DNA of 64,000 nucleotides from Cellulomonas cellasea (lineage in GTDB: Bacteria > Actinomycetota > Actinomycetes > Actinomycetales > Cellulomonadaceae): assembly GCF_030372105.1 (NCBI RefSeq), contig NZ_JAUDBQ010000012.1, positions 1 through 64,000 on the forward strand, given 5' to 3'. Below the pieces are notes generated by a model. The model saw only the letters and a list, made by a program, of their open reading frames with translations, had not been told where the DNA came from and ran no database searches. Position 1 is the stretch's first letter; the number at the start of each line of letters is the position of its first letter. Position numbers and translations under genes: made by a program. This document shows, piece by piece, positions 33,342 through 43,623 of this stretch.

Positions 33342-35959
33342 GCCCGCACCTCCGCGTCCGTGACGTCGATCTGGGTCCCGGGAGCCAGGCGCACGAGCGC
33401 CCCTGGTCCGGCGTGCAGGGTCTCGCGCACGGCCGAGCCGGGCGAGTTGGTGGGCAGCCAGACGACGTGGTCGGGCATGTCGGTGACGACCACCGGCAGC
33501 TCGATCACGCCGGCGTCGGTGCTCACCGCGAGCAGGCCGCCGTCGACGACGCCCACGCCCTCGGCGGTGGCGGCGGACACCCGCGCCACGGGCCGCTTGG
33601 CGGTGCCGGCGAGGAACGCCTCGCCGTCCTGCAGGCGGCCGGAGTCGAGCAGCAGGTGCCAGGTCGCCAGGACCGCGTGGCCGGGCGCGACAGCCGGCGG
33701 CTCGGCGGCGGCAGCGGCGGGCGCGGCGACCCGGGCGCCATCCCAGGCGCCCAGCTGGTCGAGCTCGGCGTGCACCTGGGCCAGCGTGCCCACGCCCAGC
33801 GTGACGCCCAGGGCGTCGGCGAGGCGGTCGAGCACGCGGTGGTCGCCCACAGCCGTGGAGGTCAGCGCCTGCGGGAAGGGCCGCGGGCGACCCTCCCAGG
33901 TGACGAAGGTGCCACCCTTCTCCACCGGCGGCGCGACGGGCAGCACCACGTCGGCCAGCGCGGTGACCTCCGAGGAGCGCACCTCCAGCGACACGACGAA
34001 CGGCGCGGCGGCCAGCGCCTCGCGGGCGGCGGCCGGGTCCGGCAGGTCGCGCAGGTCCACGCCGCCGACGACGAGCGCCCCGAGCCGGCCCGTGCGGGCG
34101 GCCTCGAGGATCTCCGTGGCGGTGCGGCCAGGCGCGGTCGGCAGCGAGTCGACCTCCCAGGCGGCGGCGACGTCGACCCGGGCTGCGGCGTCGGCGACCG
34201 GGCGGCCGCCCGGCAGCAGGCTGGGCAGCGCGCCGGCCTCGACACCGCCACGCTCCCCCGCACGGCGGGGGATCCAGGCGAGGCGGGCGCCGGTGCGCTC
34301 CGCGAGGCGCAGCACGGCGGTGAGCCCGCCGGGGACTGCGGCGAGCCGCTCCCCCACCAGGATCACGGCGCCCGGCTGGGCGAGGTCGGTGGCGAGCGCG
34401 CTCAGCGTCGGCACGTCGGAGCCGGGCTCCACCGCGTCGAGCACCTCGGCCTCGGTGCCCGGGGCGGCGGCGACGAGCGTCCCGTCGAGGCGCTCCAGGC
34501 CGCGGCTGGCGAACGGCGCCACCGAGACGACGCGGGTGGTCCCCGCGAGGACCCCCTTGCGCAGGCGCAGGAACGTGACCCCGGCCTCCTCCTCCGCCTC
34601 GAGCGCGGCGAGGAGCACGACGGGGGCCTTCTCCAGGTCGGCGAACGTGACCTGCATGGCCCGGCCGGCGACGTGGTGGCCCAGGAAGGCCTCCTCCTCG
34701 GCGGACAGCGGGCGGCTGCGCAGGTCGACGTCGTTGGTGCCGAGGGCCGTGCGGGCGAACTTGCCGTACGCGTAGGCGTCCTCGAGGGTCACCCGGCCGC
34801 CGGGCAGCACGCCCACACCGGCGGGGGCGCCGGCCTCGGCGGGCTTCAGCGCGGCGCGCAGGCCCTCCGCGGCGACGTCCAGCGCCTCGACCCAGCTCGC
34901 GACGCGGAGCTCGCCGGTCGCCTCGTCGCGGACCAGCGGGGTGGTGATGCGGTCCGGCGCGGACTGCCAGGTGAACGCGAAGCGGTCCTTGTCGGTGATC
35001 CACTCCTCGTTGACCGCCGGGTCCTCGCCCGCCAGGCGGCGCAGCACGACGCCCCGACGGTGGTCGACGCGGATCGCCGAGCCGCACGAGTCGTGCTCGG
35101 AGACGCCCGGGGTGGACACCAGGTCGAACGGACGGGCCCGGAACCGGTAGGACGCGCTGGTCAGGGCGCCCACCGGGCAGATCTGCACGGTGTTGCCCGA
35201 GAAGTACGACGCGAACGGCTCGCCGGACTCGTCCTCCTCGGCGGGGCCCACGGGCACCTCGCCGCTGGGCGCGCCGGCCGGGGCCTCGAAGCCGAGCACC
35301 TCGGGGGCGAAGCGGCCGATCTGCTGGTTGGCGCCGCGCTTCTGCAGGTCGATGAACGCGTCGCCGGCGATCTCCTTGGAGAACCGCGTGCAGCGCTGGC
35401 ACAGGATGCAGCGCTCCCGGTCGAGCAGGATCTGCGTGGAGATCGCGATCGGCTTGGGGAACGTGCGCTTGACGTCCACGAACCGCGTCGTCGCGCGCCC
35501 GTTGCTCATCGCCTGGTTCTGCAGGGGGCACTCGCCGCCCTTGTCGCAGACCGGGCAGTCGAGCGGGTGGTTGATGAGCAGCAGCTCCATCACGCCGTGC
35601 TGGGCCTTGTCGGCCTCGGGCGAGGTGTGCTGCGTCTTGACCTGCATGCCCGGCGACGCCTCGAGCGTGCAGGAGGCCTGCGGCTTGGGCATCTTCGCGA
35701 GCTTGCCGTCACGGCCCGGCGCCCACACCTCGACGAGGCACTGGCGGCACGCGCCCGCGGGGGCGAGCAGCGGGTGGTCGCAGAACCGCGGGATCTGGAT
35801 GCCGACCTGCTCGGCCGCGCGGATGACGAGCGTGCCCTTGGGCACCGCCACCTCGAGGCCGTCGATGGTGAACGTCACGGCGTCCACGGGCGCCGGCGTC
35901 GCGGCGGGCGTCCCCTGCGAGGCTGCCCCCGAGCCGGGCTTCGGTGTCGTGATGGTCAT
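33338..35959 (-). CDS. nuoG: NADH-quinone oxidoreductase subunit G
   Basis: An 873-aa peripheral-arm subunit with several iron-sulfur clusters. The N-terminal [2Fe-2S] ligands are in [19 protein letters not shown], followed by [15 protein letters not shown], then the ferredoxin-like [17 protein letters not shown] and the ICPVGALTS site. The rest is the molybdopterin-oxidoreductase-like domain, degenerate in this family. ATG at 35959 overlaps the nuoF stop by 4 nt. The first 25 residues ([21 protein letters not shown]) are a flexible extension. Confidence 0.96.
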   Translation of the reverse strand: MTITTPKPGSGAASQGTPAATPAPVDAVTFTIDGLEVAVPKGTLVIRAAEQVGIQIPRFCDHPLLAPAGACRQCLVEVWAPGRDGKLAKMPKPQASCTLEASPGMQVKTQHTSPEADKAQHGVMELLLINHPLDCPVCDKGGECPLQNQAMSNGRATTRFVDVKRTFPKPIAISTQILLDRERCILCQRCTRFSKEIAGDAFIDLQKRGANQQIGRFAPEVLGFEAPAGAPSGEVPVGPAEEDESGEPFASYFSGNTVQICPVGALTSASYRFRARPFDLVSTPGVSEHDSCGSAIRVDHRRGVVLRRLAGEDPAVNEEWITDKDRFAFTWQSAPDRITTPLVRDEATGELRVASWVEALDVAAEGLRAALKPAEAGAPAGVGVLPGGRVTLEDAYAYGKFARTALGTNDVDLRSRPLSAEEEAFLGHHVAGRAMQVTFADLEKAPVVLLAALEAEEEAGVTFLRLRKGVLAGTTRVVSVAPFASRGLERLDGTLVAAAPGTEAEVLDAVEPGSDVPTLSALATDLAQPGAVILVGERLAAVPGGLTAVLRLAERTGARLAWIPRRAGERGGVEAGALPSLLPGGRPVADAAARVDVAAAWEVDSLPTAPGRTATEILEAARTGRLGALVVGGVDLRDLPDPAAAREALAAAPFVVSLEVRSSEVTALADVVLPVAPPVEKGGTFVTWEGRPRPFPQALTSTAVGDHRVLDRLADALGVTLGVGTLAQVHAELDQLGAWDGARVAAPAAAAAEPPAVAPGHAVLATWHLLLDSGRLQDGEAFLAGTAKRPVARVSAATAEGVGVVDGGLLAVSTDAGVIELPVVVTDMPDHVVWLPTNSPGSAVRETLHAGPGALVRLAPGTQIDVTDAEVRA

Positions 35960-37305
35960 GCGTGGACCCCCGCCAACTGCCCGGCCGGACGGCGCGGGGT
36001 GTAGGTGAACTTCGAGCTGCGCTCGGGCGGGAACAGCTCGTCGGCGGGCGTGTGCGTGCCCGCCTCGAACTCCTCCCGGAAGTACTGGATCGCCGAGGTG
36101 ATGGGGCTGGTGGCCCCGTCCCCGAGCGCGCAGAACGCGCGGCCCAGGATGTTGTCGCACAGGTCGAGCAGCAGGTCGATGTCCGCGCTGGTGCCCTGGC
36201 CCGCCTCGATGCGGTGCAGCACCTGCGACAGCCAGAACGTGCCCTCGCGGCACGGCGTGCACTTGCCGCACGACTCGTGCTTGTAGAAGTCGGTCCAGCG
36301 CGTCACCGCGCGGACCACCGACGTGGTCTCGTCGAAGATCTGCAGCGCGCGCGTGCCCAGCATGGACCCGGCGGCGGCGACGGACTCGTAGTCGAGCGGG
36401 ATGTCGAGGTGCTCGGCCGTGAAGATCGGCGTCGAGGACCCGCCGGGCGTCCAGAACTTCAGCTCGTGGCCCTCACGGATGCCGCCCGCCATCTCCAGCA
36501 GGCGGCGCAGCGTGATGCCCAGCGGCGCCTCGTACTGGCCCGGCCGCTGCACGTGGCCCGACAGCGAGAAGATGCCGAAGCCCGGCGAGCGCTCGGTGCC
36601 CATCTCGCGGAACCACTGGGCGCCGCCCTTGAGGATCGCGGGCACGGAGGCGATGGTCTCGACGTTGTTGACCACCGTGGGCCGCGCGTACAGGCCCGCG
36701 ACGGCGGGGAACGGCGGCTTCAGGCGCGGCTGGCCGCGGCGCCCCTCGAGGGAGTCGAGCAGTGCCGTCTCCTCGCCGCAGATGTAGGCGCCGGCGCCGG
36801 CGTGGACGGTGATGTCCAGGTCGAAGCCCGAGCCCATGATGTTCTTGCCGAGGTAGCCGGCCGCGTAGGCCTCCTCCACCGCGCGCATCAGGCGGCGGTA
36901 GACGTGCACGACCTCGCCGCGCAGGTAGATGAAGGCGTGCGAGCAGCCGATCGCGTAGGACGTGATGATCGCGCCCTCGAGGAGCAGCTGCGGGCTGGCC
37001 ATCATCAGCGGGATGTCCTTGCAGGTGCCCGGCTCGGACTCGTCCGCGTTGATGACCAGGTAGCGCGGTCCGCCGTCGGGCGCGGGCAGGAAGCCCCACT
37101 TCATGCCCGTGGGGAACCCGGCGCCGCCACGGCCGCGCAGGCCGGAGTCCTTCACCGCGCTGATCACGTCGGCCGGGGTCTGCGCGAGCGCCGCCCGGAG
37201 CCCGGCGTAGCCGCCGCCGTCCAGGTAGGTCCGCAGCGCCCAGGACCTCTCGAGTCCCCAGTCCTTGGTCAGGACGGGGGTCAGGGTCGTCACGTCGGTC
37301 ATCAC
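35956..37305 (-). CDS. nuoF: NADH-quinone oxidoreductase subunit F (NADH/FMN)
   Basis: A 449-aa subunit that oxidises NADH. It has the FMN/NADH glycine-rich [18 protein letters not shown] region, the [13 protein letters not shown] segment, [19 protein letters not shown], and the N3 [4Fe-4S] site [13 protein letters not shown] with the fourth Cys downstream. Two starts are possible three bases apart: GTG at 37305, overlapping the nuoE stop by 3 bases, or ATG at 37302, sharing one base with it. Either way translation is coupled to nuoE. Confidence 0.97.
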   Translation of the reverse strand: MMTDVTTLTPVLTKDWGLERSWALRTYLDGGGYAGLRAALAQTPADVISAVKDSGLRGRGGAGFPTGMKWGFLPAPDGGPRYLVINADESEPGTCKDIPLMMASPQLLLEGAIITSYAIGCSHAFIYLRGEVVHVYRRLMRAVEEAYAAGYLGKNIMGSGFDLDITVHAGAGAYICGEETALLDSLEGRRGQPRLKPPFPAVAGLYARPTVVNNVETIASVPAILKGGAQWFREMGTERSPGFGIFSLSGHVQRPGQYEAPLGITLRRLLEMAGGIREGHELKFWTPGGSSTPIFTAEHLDIPLDYESVAAAGSMLGTRALQIFDETTSVVRAVTRWTDFYKHESCGKCTPCREGTFWLSQVLHRIEAGQGTSADIDLLLDLCDNILGRAFCALGDGATSPITSAIQYFREEFEAGTHTPADELFPPERSSKFTYTPRRPAGQLAGVHA

Positions 37306-38180
37306 GACTCCTTGGCCTGGTCGGAGCTCTGCTTCTTCTGCTGGTCCTCAGCGGAGGAGTCCTTCGCCGAGGTGGGCTTGCGCTCCGCGCTCGACTGCGG
37401 GCCGCCGACCTCGGGCGATGCCGCAGCGGGCGCCGTGGTGTCGGGCTTCGTGGCCGCGGGCTTCGTGGCGGCGTCGCCGGGGAACGCCGGGGCGGTCCAC
37501 CCCTCCGCCGCGGCGAGCTGCGTGCCGCGCTCGGTCTCCGGGCCGCCGCTCGGGCCCTCGTCGGCGAGGCCGTCGGGGAAGCCCGCGAGCACCCGCGAGA
37601 CCTCCTTGAACGAGCAGATCTTGCCGGGCCCGCGCGTCGAGGTGACGGGCTCCCCCGCGCGCAGCTTGTCCACCGTCTCGACGGCGGACTGCGGGGTCTG
37701 GTTGTCCAGGAACTCCCAGTTGACCATCACCACGGGCGCGTAATCGCACGCCGCGTTGCACTCGATGCGCTCGATCGTGACCTTGCCGTCGGCCGTGGTC
37801 TCGTCGTTGCCGAGGTCGAGGTGCTCGGAGAGCTCCTCCCAGATGGCGTCGCCGCCCATGATGGCGCACAGCGTGTTGGTGCAGACCCCCACGGTGTACT
37901 CGCCGTTGGGCCGGCGCTTGTACTGCGAGTAGAACGTGGCCACCGCGGAGACCTCGGCGGCGGTCAGGTCCAGCGTCTCCGCGCAGAACGCGATGCCGGC
38001 GGGGCTGACGAAGCCGTCCTCGCTCTGCACCAGGTGCAGCAGCGGGAGCAGCGCCGAGCGGGGCTGCGGGTAGCGGGCGACGACCAGGGCCGCGTCGGCG
38101 GCGAGCCGGGCGCGGGTCTCCTCGTCGTACCGGGCGGCCGGGCGCGTGCCGGCGGGCAGTGCGCTGTTCTCGACGGACAT
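37302..38180 (-). CDS. nuoE: NADH-quinone oxidoreductase subunit E
   Basis: A 292-aa thioredoxin-like subunit holding the N1a [2Fe-2S] cluster; the four Cys are in GVCTNTLCAIMGG and ECNAACDYAPVVMVNWEF. The catalytic fold ends near residue 205. The final 85 or so residues are a low-complexity Ala/Pro/Thr/Ser/Lys tail (AATKPAATKPDTTAPAAA to [14 protein letters not shown]), unlike the roughly 170-aa E. coli protein. ATG at 38180 shares one base with the nuoD stop (TGATG). Confidence 0.95.
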   Translation of the reverse strand: MSVENSALPAGTRPAARYDEETRARLAADAALVVARYPQPRSALLPLLHLVQSEDGFVSPAGIAFCAETLDLTAAEVSAVATFYSQYKRRPNGEYTVGVCTNTLCAIMGGDAIWEELSEHLDLGNDETTADGKVTIERIECNAACDYAPVVMVNWEFLDNQTPQSAVETVDKLRAGEPVTSTRGPGKICSFKEVSRVLAGFPDGLADEGPSGGPETERGTQLAAAEGWTAPAFPGDAATKPAATKPDTTAPAAASPEVGGPQSSAERKPTSAKDSSAEDQQKKQSSDQAKES

Positions 38181-39544
38181 CAGCGGTCCACCCCTCCCAG
38201 GACGGGGTCCAGCGAGGCCACCGCGACGACGACGTCGGCCACCTGGCCGCCCTCGCACATCATGGACACGGCCTGCAGGTTGTTGAACGACGGGTCGCGG
38301 AAGTGCGCCCGGTACGGCTTCGTGCCGCCGTCGGAGACGAGGTGCACGCCGAGCTCCCCACGGGGGTGCTCCACCGAGACGAACGCCTGGCCGGCGGGGA
38401 CCCGGAAGCCCTCCGTCACCAGCTTGAAGTGGTGGATCAGGGCCTCCATCGAGGTGCCCATGATCTCCCGGATGTGGTCCAGCGAGTTGCCCATGCCGTC
38501 GGAGCCGATGGCGAGCTGCGCGGGCCAGGCGATCTTCTTGTCCTCGACCATGACCGGGCCGGGGCCCATCGCCTGCAGGCGCTCAAGCGTCTGCTCGATG
38601 ATGCGGATCGACTGGTAGCACTCCTCGAGGCGCAGGACGACCCGCGACCACGCGTCGGCGTCCGTCGACGTCGGGATGTCGAAGTCGTACGTCTCGTAGC
38701 CGCAGTACGGCGCGGCCTTGCGGACGTCGTACGGCAGCCCGGTGGACCGCAGCACGGGGCCGGTGATGCCCAGGGCCATGCTCGCGGGCAGGCCCAGGTA
38801 GCCGACGCCCTTGAGGCGCGCCTGCAGGATCGGGTTGGCCAGCATGAGGTCCTCGAGCTGCCCGAAGTCCTTCTTCATCACCGTGATCGCGTCGCGGACC
38901 GCGTCCAGGGCGCCCGGCGGGATGTCCTGCACGACGCCGCCCGGGCGGATGTACGCGTTGTTCATGCGCAGCCCGGTGATCAGCTCGAAGACCCGGAGCA
39001 CCTGCTCACGGGCGTTGAAGCCGACGATCATGATGGTCGTGGCGCCCAGCTCGTTGCCGCCGGTGGCCAGGCACACGAGGTGCGAGGCGATGCGGTTGAG
39101 CTCCATCATCATCACGCGGATGACTGTGGCCCGCTCCGGGATGTCGTCCGTGATGCCGAGCAGCTTCTCCACGGCCAGGCAGTAGCCGGCCTCCTGGAAG
39201 ATGTTCGCCACGTAGTCCATGCGGGTGCAGAACGTGACGCCCTGCGTCCAGGACCGGTACTCCATGTTCTTCTCGATGCCGGTGTGCAGGTAGCCGATGC
39301 CCGCGCGGGCCTCGGTGACCGTCTCACCGTCGATCTCGAGCATGAGCCGGAGCACGCCGTGCGTCGACGGGTGCTGCGGGCCCATGTTGACGACGATGCG
39401 CTCCTCGCCGAGGCGAGCAGCCTCCTCGGCGATCTCGGACCAGTCGCCGCCGGACGCCTCGAACGACGGCACGCCGGTGGCCTGGTCGTCGATGATGTGG
39501 CCGGTGGCCGTGGGCTTGCCCTGAGGGGGTGTCTGAGGGGACAT
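38180..39544 (-). CDS. nuoD: NADH-quinone oxidoreductase subunit D
   Basis: A 454-aa 49-kDa-type subunit forming half of the quinone site. [29 protein letters not shown], the MDYVANIF segment, and the near-terminal [13 protein letters not shown] and [23 protein letters not shown] are the family hallmarks. The start overlaps the nuoC stop by one base. It has a 30-residue N-terminal leader not seen in E. coli. Confidence 0.97.
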   Translation of the reverse strand: MSPQTPPQGKPTATGHIIDDQATGVPSFEASGGDWSEIAEEAARLGEERIVVNMGPQHPSTHGVLRLMLEIDGETVTEARAGIGYLHTGIEKNMEYRSWTQGVTFCTRMDYVANIFQEAGYCLAVEKLLGITDDIPERATVIRVMMMELNRIASHLVCLATGGNELGATTIMIVGFNAREQVLRVFELITGLRMNNAYIRPGGVVQDIPPGALDAVRDAITVMKKDFGQLEDLMLANPILQARLKGVGYLGLPASMALGITGPVLRSTGLPYDVRKAAPYCGYETYDFDIPTSTDADAWSRVVLRLEECYQSIRIIEQTLERLQAMGPGPVMVEDKKIAWPAQLAIGSDGMGNSLDHIREIMGTSMEALIHHFKLVTEGFRVPAGQAFVSVEHPRGELGVHLVSDGGTKPYRAHFRDPSFNNLQAVSMMCEGGQVADVVVAVASLDPVLGGVDR

Positions 39545-40392
39545 CAGCTGTACGACCTCCGCTGGTCCGCGGGCGGCACGGTGGCGCCCTTGTACTCGAC
39601 CGGGATGCCCCCGAGGGGGTAGTCCTTGCGCTGGGGGTGGCCCGGCCAGTCGTCGGGCATCTCGATGCGCGCGAGCGCCGGGTGCCCGTCGAAGACGATG
39701 CCGAAGAAGTCCCAGGTCTCGCGCTCGTGCCAGTCGTTCGTCGGGTAGACCCCGGTGGTGGACGGCACGTGGGGGTCGGCGTCGGGGACGGCGACCTCGA
39801 GGCGCAGGCGACGGCTGTGCGTCACCGACACCAGGTGGTAGACGGCGTGCAGCTCGCGGCCGGTCTGCTCCGGGTAGTGCACGCCGGAGACGCCCAGGCT
39901 GAGCTCGAAGCGCAGGTCCTGGTCGTCGCGCAGCATCTGGGACACCTCGACGAGGTGCTCGCGGGCCACGTGCAGCGTGAGCTCGTCGCGGTCCACGACC
40001 ACCGAGGGGATCGCGTTGGCGAACCCGGTGCCGGAGGCGTCGAGCAGCTCGATGAGGATGTCGACGACCTCGTCGAACCAGCCGCCGTAGGGGCGCGGGC
40101 TCGCGCCCGGCAGCGCCACGGTCGTCACCAGTCCGCCGAAGCCGGACGTGTCGCCGGAGCCGGGGCCGCCGCCGAACATGCCGTGGCGGACCTCGATGAC
40201 CTCGGGCTCGGGCGAGCCCAGCGGGCCGACGTGCTGCGAGCCGCCCTCGAGGGCCGCCTCGCTCGTGCTCTGGGCGGCCAGCGCCTCAGACGTCGTCGTG
40301 TCGCCCGGCTTCGCGGCCGCGGCCGCGCTTGCCTTCTCGGCGGACACCTCGGGGGTCTTGTCCCCCTCGGGCGCCCCGGACTTCTCACTCAT
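39544..40392 (-). CDS. nuoC: NADH-quinone oxidoreductase subunit C
   Basis: A 282-aa 30-kDa-type subunit of the peripheral arm, separate from nuoD here. The conserved core includes [20 protein letters not shown] and [23 protein letters not shown] with [21 protein letters not shown]. The first 90 residues are a hydrophilic Ala/Glu/Ser-rich leader ([20 protein letters not shown]), longer than usual. ATG at 40392 overlaps the nuoB stop by 4 nt. Confidence 0.96.
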   Translation of the reverse strand: MSEKSGAPEGDKTPEVSAEKASAAAAAKPGDTTTSEALAAQSTSEAALEGGSQHVGPLGSPEPEVIEVRHGMFGGGPGSGDTSGFGGLVTTVALPGASPRPYGGWFDEVVDILIELLDASGTGFANAIPSVVVDRDELTLHVAREHLVEVSQMLRDDQDLRFELSLGVSGVHYPEQTGRELHAVYHLVSVTHSRRLRLEVAVPDADPHVPSTTGVYPTNDWHERETWDFFGIVFDGHPALARIEMPDDWPGHPQRKDYPLGGIPVEYKGATVPPADQRRSYS

Positions 40393-40940
40393 GCCAACAG
40401 GCCCTTCATGTGCGACGTCGGCGTGGCCTTGAGGGCCGCGGCCTCGGCGGCGCGGGCCGCCTCCTTGCGGTTCACGCCGAGCGGCTCCGCCTGGATCTGC
40501 GTGTGCAGCTCGAGGATCGCGTTGATGAGCATCTCGGGCCGCGGCGGGCAGCCGGGCAGGTAGATGTCGACGGGCACGACGTGGTCCACGCCCTGCACGA
40601 TCGCGTAGTTGTTGAACATCCCGCCCGACGAGGCGCACACGCCCATCGACAGGACCCACTTGGGCTCGGGCATCTGGTCGTAGACCTGCCGCACCACGGG
40701 CGCCATCTTCTGGCTCACCCGGCCGGCGACGATCATCAGGTCGGCCTGGCGCGGCGAGGCGCGGAAGACCTCCATGCCGAACCGGGAGATGTCGTAGCGG
40801 CTGGTGCCGGTCGCCATCATCTCGATCGCGCAACAGGCCAGGCCGAACGTGACCGGCCACAACGAGCCCTTGCGGAAATACCCGACGAGGTTCTCGACCG
40901 TCGTCAGCAGGAACCCTGAAGGCGCCTCTTCGATACCCAT
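40389..40940 (-). CDS. nuoB: NADH-quinone oxidoreductase subunit B
   Basis: A 183-aa PSST-type subunit carrying cluster N2 next to the quinone site. The tandem Cys is in [12 protein letters not shown], and the others are in [10 protein letters not shown] and GCPPRPEML. It lies 12 bp downstream of nuoA and overlaps nuoC. Confidence 0.98.
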   Translation of the reverse strand: MGIEEAPSGFLLTTVENLVGYFRKGSLWPVTFGLACCAIEMMATGTSRYDISRFGMEVFRASPRQADLMIVAGRVSQKMAPVVRQVYDQMPEPKWVLSMGVCASSGGMFNNYAIVQGVDHVVPVDIYLPGCPPRPEMLINAILELHTQIQAEPLGVNRKEAARAAEAAALKATPTSHMKGLLA

Positions 40941-40952
40941 GTCAGATCACCC

Positions 40953-41315
40953 CTAGTCCCACTCGAAGCCGCCGCGGCGCCACTCGTACACGAAGGGCAC
41001 CGTGATGAGGGCCAGGAAGCCCAGCATCGCGACGAGCCCGAACGTGGCGAGCTCCGTGAAGTTCACGGCCCACGGGTACAGGAAGACCACCTCGATGTCG
41101 AAGATGATGAAGGTCATCGCGACGAGGTAGTACTTGATCGGGAACCGGCCGCCACCGACGGCATGCGGTGTCGGCTCGATGCCGCACTCATATGCGTCCA
41201 GTTTCGCGCGGTTGTAGCGCTTCGGCCCCAGGATCGCGCTGGCGCCCACGCCGCCGAGGGCGAGCACCGCGGCGATCCCCATCATGAAGAGGAGCGGGAC
41301 GTACGGGTTGGTCAT
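40953..41315 (-). CDS. nuoA: NADH-quinone oxidoreductase subunit A
   Basis: A 120-aa three-helix membrane subunit. Family segments are AKLDAYECGIEPTP with the conserved Cys, FPIKYYLVAMTFIIFDIEVVFLYPWA and VPFVYEWRRGGFEWD. ATG at 41315 begins MTNPYVPLL. First nuo gene; 148 bp separate it from the reductase gene upstream on the same strand, and that gap holds an 18-bp palindrome but no good terminator with a T tract. Confidence 0.97.
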   Translation of the reverse strand: MTNPYVPLLFMMGIAAVLALGGVGASAILGPKRYNRAKLDAYECGIEPTPHAVGGGRFPIKYYLVAMTFIIFDIEVVFLYPWAVNFTELATFGLVAMLGFLALITVPFVYEWRRGGFEWD

Positions 41316-41346
41316 TGCTCGACTCTCCCGGTCGTGGTGTGGACGC

Positions 41347-41365
41347 TTTCGCGCAGGACGAAAGT
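41347..41365. promoter_or_regulatory. Inverted repeat upstream of nuoA
   Basis: CTTTCG and CGAAAG arms separated by 7 nt, about 32 bp upstream of the nuoA start. A weak regulatory candidate; 6-bp arms can arise by chance. Confidence 0.25.
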
Positions 41366-41416
41366 CAGGGATGGCTGGGGTTGCGGTCGAGCGTCTCCCG
41401 AGGTGAGGAGGCTGCA

Positions 41417-41434
41417 CCGGGACCTAGGTCCCGG
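41417..41434. promoter_or_regulatory. 18-bp perfect palindrome between the reductase gene and nuoA
   Basis: CCGGGACCTAGGTCCCGG is self-complementary over its whole length. It lies 30 bp after the reductase stop and about 100 bp before nuoA. It could be an operator or, folded, a 7-bp hairpin with a CTAG loop acting as an attenuator or partial terminator. Confidence 0.5.
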
Positions 41435-41463
41435 CGTGACCCGCAACGTTGAGGGTGTGTGCA

Positions 41464-42759
41464 TCATGCCGCCGGCGCCAGCCGGGCGAGCGCGGAGATG
41501 GTCCGGTCGACCATGTCACCGCCCCGCGGCTCGTAGCAGTCGGACAGGAGCTTGAGCACGAAGCGCATGAGCAGCGGGCGGGGCAGCCCGTAGCGGGTGC
41601 ACACGTGCATCACCTGGGGGTGCTCGATGAGCTTCACGAAGATCCGGCCGAGCGTGTAGTACCCGCCCAGGTCATCCTTCATGCGGGTCTGGTACGCGGC
41701 CAGCGCGCGCTCACGCCCGGCGGCGGAGCCGCGCGCGGCGGCCTGGACCACGGAGTCCGCGGCGAACCGGCCAGCCTGCAGGCCGTAGGCGATGCCCTCG
41801 CCGTTGAACGGGCTGATCATGCCCGCGGAGTCGCCGGCGAGCATCAGGCCCCGCCCGTACAGCGGGCCCCGGTTGAAGCCCATGGGCAGCGCGGCGCCGC
41901 GCACCTCGCCGATCTGGTTCTCCGGGGTGAAGTCCCACTCGGCGGGGGCGTTGGCCATCCACTTGCGGAACAGGTCCTTGTAGTCGACCTTCGTCGCCGC
42001 GGCCGTGGAAGACACCGAGCCGAGGCCGACGTTCGCCGTGCCGTCGCCCAGGGAGAAGATCCAGCCGTAGCCGGGCATGAGGTTCGAGCGCCCCGGGGCG
42101 CCGTCCCACAGCTCGAGCTGGCTCTCCATCCACGGGTCGTCGTGGCGCGGCGTGCGGAAGTACGTGCGGACGGCGACCCCCATGGGCCGGTCCATCCGCT
42201 TCTCGAGGCCCAGGCCGGTGGCGAGCCGCGCGGACACGCCGTCCGCCGCGATGACCACGGGGGCCCGGTAGGTGACGTCCTCGCCGGCGCGCTTGCCGTC
42301 GCTGCCCACGGGGCGGGCGGTGACGCCGACCACGCGGCCGGTGCGCTCGTCGAGCAGCGGGCCGGTGACGTTGGTGCGCTCCAGCAGCTTGGCCCCGGCG
42401 GCGCGGGCGTGGGACGCGAGCATGTGGTCCAGGCTCATCCGCGAGCGGGCCAGCCCGTAGGACGGGTAGCTCGACAGCTCGGGCCACGGCAGCTCGAGGC
42501 GATGCCCGCCCCCGACCACGCGCAGCCCGCGGTTGCGGATCCAGCCGTCCTCCTCGCGGAGGGAGACGCCCATCGCGGCGAGCTCCTTGACCGCGCGGGG
42601 CGTCAGGCCGTCGCCGCAGACCTTGTCGCGGGGGAACTCCGCCTTCTCGAGCAGGAGGACTTCCAGACCCGCGGAAGCGCAGTGATAGGCAGCGCTCGAT
42701 CCCGCAGGACCTGCGCCGACGACGATGACGTCGGCGTCATCGCTCCTTGCGTCAACCAC
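41464..42759 (-). CDS. Geranylgeranyl reductase family protein, probable menaquinone (MenJ-like) reductase
   Basis: A 431-aa FAD-dependent reductase of the geranylgeranyl reductase family. The FAD fold is DVIVVGAGPAGSSAAYHCASAG, followed by PRDKVCGDGLTPRAV, the family's active-site Cys segment, and GDSAGMISPFNGEGIAYGLQ near the second FAD contact. In mycobacteria MenJ saturates one isoprene unit of menaquinone; position at the head of the nuo operon and beside menG makes the same job likely, but sequence cannot exclude another polyprenyl substrate. GTG at 42759 lies 6 nt from TAGGGC, a leaderless-type arrangement, with a Rex-like operator just upstream. Confidence 0.85.
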   Translation of the reverse strand: MVDARSDDADVIVVGAGPAGSSAAYHCASAGLEVLLLEKAEFPRDKVCGDGLTPRAVKELAAMGVSLREEDGWIRNRGLRVVGGGHRLELPWPELSSYPSYGLARSRMSLDHMLASHARAAGAKLLERTNVTGPLLDERTGRVVGVTARPVGSDGKRAGEDVTYRAPVVIAADGVSARLATGLGLEKRMDRPMGVAVRTYFRTPRHDDPWMESQLELWDGAPGRSNLMPGYGWIFSLGDGTANVGLGSVSSTAAATKVDYKDLFRKWMANAPAEWDFTPENQIGEVRGAALPMGFNRGPLYGRGLMLAGDSAGMISPFNGEGIAYGLQAGRFAADSVVQAAARGSAAGRERALAAYQTRMKDDLGGYYTLGRIFVKLIEHPQVMHVCTRYGLPRPLLMRFVLKLLSDCYEPRGGDMVDRTISALARLAPAA

Positions 42760-42765
42760 TGTCCC

Positions 42766-42771
42766 GCCCTA
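42766..42771 (-). promoter_or_regulatory. Candidate -10 element of the reductase-nuo operon
   Basis: TAGGGC on the minus strand, 6 nt before the GTG start at 42759. The last base departs from TAnnnT, so it is a weaker match than the other leaderless promoters here. Confidence 0.45.
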
Positions 42772-42773
42772 CT

Positions 42774-42789
42774 TGTGAAGACGTTCACA
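42774..42789. promoter_or_regulatory. Rex-type operator upstream of the reductase-nuo operon
   Basis: TGTGAAGACGTTCACA, 6-bp perfect arms around a 4-bp centre, with one more T on the left as in TTGTGAAnnnnTTCACAA. This matches the consensus reported for the NAD(H)-sensing repressor Rex in actinobacteria. It abuts the candidate -10 at 42766-42771, so a bound repressor would block polymerase. A rex gene lies at the right edge of the window. Confidence 0.8.
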
Positions 42790-42877
42790 TCCCAACCTGG
42801 CCGAGTGTAGCCAGGGCCACAGACCATGTCTGCGAAGGCTTACCTCACTTGCCCGTGACACCGCGTGACGAGCGGTG

Positions 42878-43576
42878 TCACACCACCGGGCGGACCGCCC
42901 GATGCAGCGCGACGATCCCCCCGGAGAGGTTGCGATAGGCCACGTCACGCCACCCGGAGTCCTTCAGCAGGCGCCCCAGCCCGAGTTGGTCGGGCCACTC
43001 CCGGATCGACTCCGCCAGGTACACGTACGCGTCCGGCTCCTTGGAGACGGCCCGCGCCACCGGCGGCAGGGCGCGCATGAGGTACTCGGTGTAGACGGTG
43101 CGGAACGGGGCCCACGTCGGGCGGGAGAACTCGCACACCACCAGGCGGCCGCCCGGGCGCGTGACCCGCAGCATCTCCTCGAGGGCGGCCTGCGTCTCCG
43201 CGACGTTGCGCAGCCCGAAGGACATCGTCACCGCGTCGAAGGACTCGTCGGCGAACGGCAGGTGCACCGCGTCGCCCGCGACGAAGCCCAGGTCGGGGCG
43301 CCGGCGCTTGCCCACGCCCAGCATCCCCAGCGAGATGTCGCACGGGACCACATGCACCCCGGAGTCGGCGAGCGGCTCGCTCGACGTGCCGGTGCCGGCG
43401 GCCAGGTCGAGCACGCGCTCGCCCGGCTGGGCGCCCACGGCCGCGAGCGTGGCCCGGCGCCAGTAGCGGTCCTGACCCAGGGAGATCACGTCGTTCGTCA
43501 GGTCGTAGCGGCGGGCGACGCCGTCGAACATGGCGGCGACCTCACGAGGGTCCTTCTCAAGACTGGCGCGTGGCAT
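42878..43576 (-). CDS. menG: Demethylmenaquinone methyltransferase
   Basis: A 232-aa SAM-dependent methyltransferase of the UbiE/MenG family, doing the last ring step of menaquinone synthesis. [22 protein letters not shown], the SAM loop [39 protein letters not shown]-type sequence and [12 protein letters not shown] are all family signatures. It is divergent from menF with 47 bp between starts, and lies 118 bp upstream of the reductase operon on the same strand. Confidence 0.96.
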   Translation of the reverse strand: MPRASLEKDPREVAAMFDGVARRYDLTNDVISLGQDRYWRRATLAAVGAQPGERVLDLAAGTGTSSEPLADSGVHVVPCDISLGMLGVGKRRRPDLGFVAGDAVHLPFADESFDAVTMSFGLRNVAETQAALEEMLRVTRPGGRLVVCEFSRPTWAPFRTVYTEYLMRALPPVARAVSKEPDAYVYLAESIREWPDQLGLGRLLKDSGWRDVAYRNLSGGIVALHRAVRPVV

Positions 43577-43610
43577 GCGCCCATCGTCTCAGGTCCGCGG
43601 CGGTGGGACG

Positions 43611-43616
43611 TACCCT
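43611..43616 (+). promoter_or_regulatory. Leaderless -10 element of menF
   Basis: TACCCT, 7 nt before the ATG start of menF, with no Shine-Dalgarno sequence. Confidence 0.6.
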
Positions 43617-43623
43617 GATCGCG

